Shown here one piece after another: positions 56,512 to 64,000 of a stretch of 64,000 nt of DNA (position 1 is its first letter; the number at the start of each line of letters is the position of its first letter). The position numbers and the translations under genes were made by a program. This DNA is from Tillandsia leiboldiana (Eukaryota > Streptophyta > Magnoliopsida > Poales > Bromeliaceae). Below the pieces are notes generated by a model. That model made no database searches. It worked only from the letters and a program-made list of their open reading frames with translations, and was not told the DNA's origin. The stretch covers positions 6,877,705-6,941,704 of the forward strand of contig CM055062.1 in NCBI GenBank assembly GCA_029204045.2. The letters run 5' to 3'.

Positions 56512-57672
56512 CCACCCGAAGATACTCCTGCTCTACAAAACACACTCAAGCGGTGTCGGCATCAACCATGCTCTAACTTCGACGACCGTAAGGAATCCAC
56601 ACCTGGTAAGACGCGATCCACTATCCTGGCGTCCTCTAACCGGCTGCATAATCTCATCCACAAGATGCTGGTGGCCATCGCTCTATCTGACTCGGCATCA
56701 CGGCTCCATCAGCCTACCGGTAAATCGGACGAACCTCTGCATCCTGAAGGGGTAGTGGGGGTGCCGTCGCAAGCGGCAACCCTGAGCACTACTCTGGGAC
56801 ACTCTGCCTGAAGATGTCCTGACTATCCACATGAAAGGCATTGGCCCTGCCTGAGGTCACACTATGGCGATGAATGCGGCCCACCGCAAAAATCACACTC
56901 TTGACACTGCTGCTGGTGCCTCAACCGTCGAGAACCTCCTAGTCTTTGTCTCCCCTGAGGCTCATGATCCTGAGACTAGAATCATGGCAACTTCGATCCA
57001 CTCGACTGTCCCCAAAATCAGGCGATACTGGACGCCTCTCTCCGGAGCTAGTCCCTCGCTCCTCATCCCTCTCGAACGTGATCACTGATCCTTGGTCAAT
57101 CCATTAAGCATGCCCAATCGCTGCATCTAAAGTCGGCGCTCGCCGAGAATGCAAAAAGTGATAGATATCTCGATGCAGTCCCCTCTCAAACAAGATCAAC
57201 CTTCTAGGCCTCATCCTGGGCAACATGGGGTACTCTGCTCAATAATCGTAGAAACTTACTCCAAGTCATCACTGCACTCCCGGTGGTCCAACGGGACGAA
57301 CTCGACGCCACCAACTCTCGGCGTCCTTATCCAAAAGTGCATAAACAAGTGCACCAAATGCTTCTCCTGGATGAACAAATCTTCAAATAACTTTTCCATA
57401 GCAGCAATCCAGTTCTCGGCCTCCTAAGGCTCCAAATTCGGTTCCGAAATCTGCAGGGGATGGAACTGGATAAAGTACTACCACCGGTCAGCAAACTCTT
57501 GCTGCTCCTGCACTATCAACGGCGCGATCTGGATCGAAGTCGACGACGTCGCGGATGGAAGTACTATTAGCGATACCCTAGGAGATGCTCTCTGCTCAAG
57601 CATGCGCCTCACGCGCTCCATGTTCTCTTCCTGGCGCCGCGTCGCCAAAAACATCTGGGCTACTTGGATCAA
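56512..57672 (-). pseudogene. gag: Decayed gypsy gag of element F
   Basis: It is broken into many frames but parallels the E gag: 56705-56780 matches 46745-46815, and the N-terminal helix is readable (IQVAQMFLATRRQEENMERV, 57672-57610). The zinc-knuckle region is unrecognisable in frame. Sequence switches to a G-family LTR at about 57673. Confidence 0.7.
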
Positions 57673-59663
57673 AACAACTTCAAATCTGGAACAAAGTGGA
57701 GCACAAGTTAAAACAACTTCCCAGAGGAGCTCCGGACCAGGTCCGACCCACGGCCGACGTCCAGAGGCGGCGGCGGCCGGAAAAAGGTCTAATTATCCTT
57801 AACTTAACAAAGTTGAGCCAATTAATTTACCAGGGGTTCTAGGCCTAAACAAAAATGATGGGAACACAGGAAAAAGTGTTTAGGGCTCACCTGAATCGAT
57901 GGCCGGCAATCCGAAGCGGCGGAGGCGGCGGTGGTGATGCCTGGACCAAGAAAAGGGTGCAACTACACCAAACAAAAACCGTACGTAAACATCCCCATGC
58001 AAACACATAGGTGGCCATTTTTAAACCTAAGGAACGTACCTGTGATGTTCCCCCACTGCGCGAAGCCCAGAAAACACCGGAAACCGAGTTCGCCGGAATT
58101 TAGATGCTCTAATGGCGGAATCCGGTCGGCGGTGATCGAGACGACGCAAGATGGACCAAGGCACTCTAACGAAGACCAGGAACCTTCCTGCAGTAGTGGC
58201 CGGCGACGGGGTCGAGCGGCCGCACCGGTTGGAGGAGTTCCGGCGAAGATGCAAAACATTCGGTTCTAGGGCATCCCCGTACGACGCGGTCCCTCAACCG
58301 ATCTTCCTCAAACTTTGCAGGTGAGTTGTAGTCGATGAGGAGAAGAGAATAAACGGTACCGATCGTGTTTTCAATAGTCAGAAAAACTCCGCGCTCAAGA
58401 TCGGCCGAAAAATGGTTTTCCGGTGACAAGGTTCCTCCGCCGGCTACCGGAGGCACGGCGACGGCTCGGGCTTCACAGAGAGAACCCTCTCAACGTCAGG
58501 AACAAACTACTGAGGTCCAAAGTCCTTTTAAAATAAATCCTTTCCATGAACTTACCTCGTCAGGAAAGAGAAAGGATGAGAGATCCTCCGCCGGCGGCGT
58601 ACGGCGGAGCAGGGTGCCGGGACTCCTCGGCTGGGTCTCTCAGGCACAGAGGATGTCCCAGAAGAGGTCTGGTGAATTTTGGAGTCCTCTCGTTGCTTCC
58701 TACTCCAACCCAAGATGAAGGGTTCCTTGATGCCTTTCTTCACCGGCGACGGGGTGGCGGCGGCCGGTGCGCGACTTGCGAGGAGTGCGGCGGAGGGATG
58801 GGTGCAGTTGGGAGCTGCGGCTGGGGGCAGAGGCTACGGGTCTAGGGTTTCCAAAAACCCTAACCTTGCACGTGTATAAATAGTGCATATGCACAATTGC
58901 ATTTAAACCCTCCATCACTTGATATTAAAAGCTCAGTTCCTCACAGCAGCTCATATTCACACTTAGGCCCCTCACCAATGAGTGGCACGCAAATCGAGGC
59001 ATAAAATATAGGGACGTTGTGCAAAATACCGCATTTTCACTATTTTTCATGCTTTTCGAGGCATTTTAGTCGTCGAATCGAAAAATGGACTTCGCCACGA
59101 CGTCCGGCTCGGCGAAACCTATCAGGTAGCGATTTTTGTTTTTCGACGAAAAGCCCAGATAAAATCTCGGTCCACAATTACTATACAATTATACAGTATG
59201 GCACGCTTCTCGAGACTCTAGGATCGTCAAACAAAAATTCCGTCAGTGCCATTGCGCTCAGAACGTCAAAATTAGCTAGAATCGTCTACTCATACTGCTA
59301 GGTTTGGATTTTGGACAGTGAAATGGCCAACGACCGATCGAGAGGGGACCGAAAACAGGGGTTACTATTCATTTTACTATTCACTTAAGTCGTGGGTCCC
59401 ACTAGTTTTCTTGCTGATTTCCGGACGATCCGGCCGTCGGATCAGCAAACGGTCTATACCATTTCCACTCGATTCGATGAGACGGTCGCACTGGCGACCT
59501 CAGATTTCCGAGATCAGACTCGGATCGGAAAGGCGGAATTTGTGCTTCGGCAACTGTGCCAACCGTACACCGGTACACCCCCCTAAGGTTAATTTTGTTT
59601 TCTCGCACACATTCGCACCTGAAAAACACTCTTTACACTAACACAATTTTCCCGAGTATTACA
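57673..59663 (-). repeat. Partial G-family LTR
   Basis: It matches 1180-3087 of the window. In sense the LTR start TGTAATACTCGGG lies at 59663 and the downstream half is missing at the left junction. The adjacent sequence to the right has the purine-rich 3' interior signature, so it acts as the 3' LTR of the element to its right. It could also be a shared LTR between F and G. Confidence 0.7.
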
Positions 59664-62047
59664 TCACTCACACCTTAAAAGAAGTTTCGTCCTCAAAACT
59701 TGAACACACCAGGAATCCCATAAATGGGGAAAGTGCCCAACCATGTTCGACTTGCACTCCCAAATGGCTTCGCACCCCTCATGATCCGCTCGTTTCTCTC
59801 TGGCACTAGGAGAGATTGCAGTTTCCCCACCGGGCGCTGATGTTCGTCCTTTATTCGGTGACCAACCCCAAAAGCGAGCCACGAGTTGTGCTACATCCCT
59901 TGTCAATTTAAGCCACCAAAAGTTTGCTGTTGATCCGTCCAGCTGCGTAATTGCGGTTACCGGTATGTCTCCCGTCTGATCCTTACCGCTCCAGGCATCG
60001 ACTGCTCCACTTGTCTTTCCGGAGTGATCTTGATTGGACGCATCGTTTTCTTGAGTTGCTTGGTCGTAAAGGCCTTAATCTCCCCCGCGATGCCCAAACT
60101 CACACCTTTGGAGTTTGGCCTACCCTCTCTGGTCCCTGAGGGTCTGAAGGGTCACCCGAAGACGCTCCTTGTTCGTACGCAAGTTGACCCAAGAAGGGTC
60201 TGGAAACCTTCTGTTCATCAAACCCACGAACACCGTTGGGGCGCTCAATAATCCAACCCCGAAGCGATGACACGCGCAACGCCATATATCTCTTGGCGAA
60301 ACTCGGTGGTAACCCTGAACGAAAAACTACCGGACTGGACCACCCTAAGATTTCAGACAGACGACGGCTCGACCCGCCTGGCAACCCTACCGTCCCGTCT
60401 CTCTTGATCGAAACTAACCTAAGTAAGCCTGCTCCTCGACTTGGAGTTCCCTGCTATGACGCCACTGGTTCGTGGACCACCTCTGACGGTGTTGAGCAGT
60501 CAGCAGCCACAGTCTTGCGATGCGTCGAGGTACCCCGGTCCTACCACCAAACCCGGACCGACGGCCCGTAAAAGCCCAAACTAACCCGACCACAAAGGGG
60601 AAGCCACACTAATACCCTTACACAACTCCAGGATGTGCCAATCCAACTAGCCGGGTCACCGCCTACAAGTAATCTTCCTTTGAAAACGACGAACCCACCC
60701 GTCGCCAACACGGACTACTTCCCCCCGTCACCACACGGGCCACTAGCTCGGAGCATAACCACCATCCCGGGTTGTCCGTTCCGACTGTCCGTTTTACCGA
60801 GGCGACGGTCAAAACTAACGCTAGATTTCAGCTCTCAGACCTACCACAAGGTCTACCCCACAGAAAAAGCTGATTGCAGGGCATCCCCGCCGAAAGCAAC
60901 CCATGCCAGAGCGCCAAGTAGTCAATAACCCCCGCTAACCTACACTGCTTCGCAATCCATAATCTCGTAACCCAAAACCTTCCCGATTATGCCTTGGTCA
61001 TGGAAAGCTGGCGACAAGAACCAAGAAATACGGTCCTACCTCCGTCTTGGCACCGGAGGGGTGCATCACTCTGGTTAACCCCTACCGCTCGGTCCCAATC
61101 TATTGCCCCTCCAAGCACCTTGCACCGAACCGAGCTGCATATCCCAAGACCAAACGATCACATTCCCAACTAGGAGTATTCTAGGCTCTAGGTCCTCTCA
61201 ACCAAACTCGAGCCCATACGAAACAAGATTTAATAGCCCCAGGAGTTTCCTTTCTCAACCCAAAGGAGAACCCCAAGACCCCATCTCGATGATTTCTTCC
61301 ACCATCGCAGTGTCTACAGTAGAAGCCGAACTATGGGTGACCACCATAGGGGAAGAATCCTCATTCCCACCCATACCTTGTCCAAGACGCAAAAGAATCG
61401 GTCGACTCTCTGTTCTAACCTAAAACCAGTAGCCCTAGAAGGTACAATTTTAGACAAGAGGCTACCCAATTACTCACACCCGACAAAACGGCCGACTCAC
61501 TAACAAACACCGGCGGATTACTCTACCACCAGTTGTCGTTACTAACGACGACCAGGACGTCGGCAGAGGGAGGGGTTCGAAAAACAACAGCCGGCGCAAC
61601 GATCTGCTATGATAACAGCCGCACCTAGTGCATGAACACCGTCAACAGGCCCACCGTGTCCCGTGCTGGTTGCTTAATCCATTGATTCCTAGCAACCATT
61701 AATACCCCGGTGGCAGCCGGCCTCGACCCCAGCCTCCATAACAACCCTACTACACGAGCCAAAACAACACCACTACACAAGCACGACAATCGAGCTAAAC
61801 CGGGAAACGAAACTTAACCCGTACACACACACAACACAAGATAGTTCTAGACTCCGCTAGCTTAGCACTCAACCAACTATCGAGAAAAGGGACCTATACT
61901 TTCCCCCCGCTCCCCCGATCACTCGCGTTCTACGCTTCTATGCCTTATTCATTTCGTTCATTTGTAGCTAAGCGTGGTATCTCCGTGGATGTCAGAACTG
62001 ACTGTTGTGATTAAAGCAGGATTTTTGTCTCTGATACCATCTTAATC
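59664..62047 (-). mobile_element. Non-coding interior of G-family element
   Basis: It is bounded by TTTGAGGACGAAACTTCTTT (sense) near 59680-59700 and by a PBS at 62029-62039. It is only 2.4 kb, with no gag or pol motif in any frame, so the element is LARD-like. Confidence 0.7.
62029..62039 (-). other. Primer binding site of G-family element
   Basis: In sense this is TGGTATCAGAG, eight bases from the LTR end, with the same spacing as in H and E. Confidence 0.85.
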
Positions 62048-62170
62048 TGTCACGCCCCGGGGGTTTTATTTTAGCGGAAACGATTCACAAAAAGGTATGT
62101 GTTTGGCGCGTATAATTTTTTTTTTTTTTTTTGGAAAACCTTCTTCCCCGGCGCGTGCCCAGATCCGCCG

Positions 62171-62217
62171 CATATACAGGATCACTCTGCAAACGGACAG
62201 AGTCTCCCCTGTATATG
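62171..62217 (-). promoter_or_regulatory. Covarying hairpin, G-family LTR
   Basis: CATATACAGG (62171-62180) pairs exactly with CCTGTATATG (62208-62217). The inner stem and CCGTTT loop are as in H. It lies about 122 nt from the LTR end. The changed stem bases remain paired. Confidence 0.7.
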
Positions 62218-62937
62218 CACGGCGTCGCGGCTCATACAATGTCCAAAACGGACATTCATTCAATCACAACAGTTCAGACATACACCCATTCACAAATGCT
62301 GAATAAATCTCACGGCCGATCAGTTTAAAAGGATAAATCCACAATGGTTGAAACGGCGCCCACCCGGCGGCCATATTTTGAAAACACTTTTCGAAAGTAA
62401 CATAAACCCAGAGGTTTTGGAAAACAGTGCCCACACGACACTTAGGTTTTGAAATCCATTTTCGTAATCCATAAATCCACAAGGTTTTGAAAACGGTGCC
62501 CACACGACACCCATATTTTTGAAAACGGTTTTCGCAATCTTTTCTTTTGTTTGCTCTTTTATTTTTCTTAAAGCGGCCAACAGAGATAGAAAGGAATTAA
62601 ATAATTCAATAATCACAATGCCGACATCCACACCGACCCCACGAGGGTATCGAGAACCACACCACAGTCTACAACGTGAATGAAATGCTAAAGAGAAAAC
62701 GAAAGTACTGTTCGGGGTCTCCAGAGACCCAGGAACTCCTGCCGTGGCCTCACCGTCGCCTATCTCTCTCCCCTGAAGGACCCTGTCGCAAGGTGGGAAG
62801 TCAGCGACTAAACAATAATAATAAAGTAATGCAGGGTAAAGTAAAATGTCTAACTGTAACCAGCCGGAGCAACCACTCTCCCGAGAGGGAAAAGATGACA
62901 CGAACACCTGTAGACCTGCAATACCCGACCCCGTCGA

Positions 62938-63075
62938 ACAACTAAACCGACGGATCTCACCGCTCCCACGTCGGGCAACTAAACCGACGGGTCGCACCGC
63001 TCCCACGTCGGACAACTAAACCGACGGGTCGCACCGCTCCCACGTCGGACAACTAAACCGACGGGTCGCACCGCT
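62938..63075. repeat. 37-bp minisatellite in G LTR
   Basis: About four units share GACAACTAAACCGACGGGTC. The copy at the left edge of the window (1-50) shows at least one and a half units. Confidence 0.85.
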
Positions 63076-64000
63076 CATCCCTGGGCGCATCCCGGCCCAC
63101 AACTACAGGGGCCCCACTCCGTCCTAGTGGGTATACACGGGTCATGGACCACTTTTTCGGAAAAGCGCACCCTTTGCGGTGGCCAAACCGCGGGTGCGCG
63201 TGCAGCAGCCTCGAGCAAAGTAACCATAGCACCAAATACTCTCAACGATAAATACCACAAGGACTACCATGTTAGCACAAATAGATATTTATTTCAACAA
63301 AGCACAATCGCCGGAAACCCGATGCTAAATCCCAAAACAGAACCCACCTGAATGTAGGCTGATCCCGAGCTCTCACTAGACTATTGGGCGGCTGGTGCTG
63401 AACAGCTGGGCCCTGAATAGAAACTGTAGTCAGAACTAGACTCACTCATATCCATCCCGACAATACTACACTAACATGTCGCTAATACGGGGAACTAAGG
63501 CGAAACTAGGCTTAAACCGAATTTCCCGAAAATCCATTGAACCTCTAATCATGACCCGCCAACGGTCTAAATATATCCAAATATCGTCCAACAACACCTG
63601 CTGTCCCTAAACATCATAATTTTGATGTTCGGGCAGACAGTGACCAAATCACAATTTCCTCTATCGAAAAAATTACTATAAATACACCTTTTGACCGTTG
63701 TTTTGACTCGTTCTTCCAAACCAGGAAGCTAAAGACAGCGCCGTAAGTTTCAGCGTGTCCGAAATGACGAGACGGAACCCGTGCTCACAGGTTTGGGCCA
63801 GTAGGAAGCCCAATTACAAAGTTGGCCCATAATTACTTAAACACTCAAATAACACTATGCTAATACATATTAAACACTTAACCAAAATCAAAATAAATGT
63901 GAGCATCATGCTCTGGGCTGACTACTATGTCGAGGGCTCACCTTGGGTGCGTCGGAGACCGGCCGGAAAGCTCGCCAGAGCAACACCACCACAAAGCAAA

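Larger units (their letters stand above)
62048..64000 (-). repeat. 5' LTR of G-family element, runs off window
   Basis: In sense it ends CCCCGGGGCGTGACA at 62048. It holds a T-run (62111-62131), the covarying hairpin (62171-62217) and a 37-bp minisatellite (62938-63075). Bases 62985-64000 match 1-1310. Confidence 0.85.

Overview
The window is plant nuclear DNA made almost entirely of nested transposable elements. I see no complete host gene and no tRNA or rRNA gene. The content points to a flowering plant with a repeat-rich genome, perhaps a monocot; species cannot be read from the sequence. The evidence is long-LTR Ty3/gypsy chromovirus-like (Tekay/Del-type) elements, Sirevirus-type Copia elements, and a CACTA (En/Spm) transposon with the plant terminus CACTACAAGAAAA.

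Layout, left to right. 1-3087 is a truncated long LTR (here family G, minus strand) inserted in the gag of a minus-strand Sirevirus remnant (3088-5579). 5580-7195 is the end of a second long-LTR gypsy family (E). 7196-10775 is AT-rich, gene-free and full of small repeats. 10776-17008 is a CACTA element carrying an apparently intact seven-exon TnpA-like gene, a truncated TnpD-like gene and a captured host exon. 17009-18340 is AT-rich and empty. 18341-20063 is a decayed gypsy pol. An E-family LTR on the plus strand (20064-20470 plus 26892 to about 29500) is split by a young, complete, gag-only Sirevirus (20471-26886, TSD GGGCG).

29704-39904 is a complete Tekay-like element (H, TSD AAAGC) with gag, protease, RT-RNase H, integrase and a chromodomain-like tail, broken by two frameshifts and one stop. 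40623-46570 is a non-coding LTR element (M). 46705-52131 is a minus-strand E-family element reduced to gag and 5' LTR. 52132-57672 is a decayed minus-strand gypsy element (F) holding a solo Sirevirus LTR (55157-56511). 57673-64000 is a non-coding G-family element running off the right edge.

The most interesting signals are structural. Two unrelated LTR families each keep a hairpin at a fixed distance from the LTR 3' end, and paired bases have changed together between copies, which suggests selection on RNA structure. The CACTA element has a perfect 100-bp palindrome downstream of tnpA, a G-rich tandem array at its promoter end, and an exon that resembles a plant LRR/ubiquitin-like gene. The Sirevirus LTRs carry eight TCCGGA boxes whose flanks differ between elements but agree within each element.
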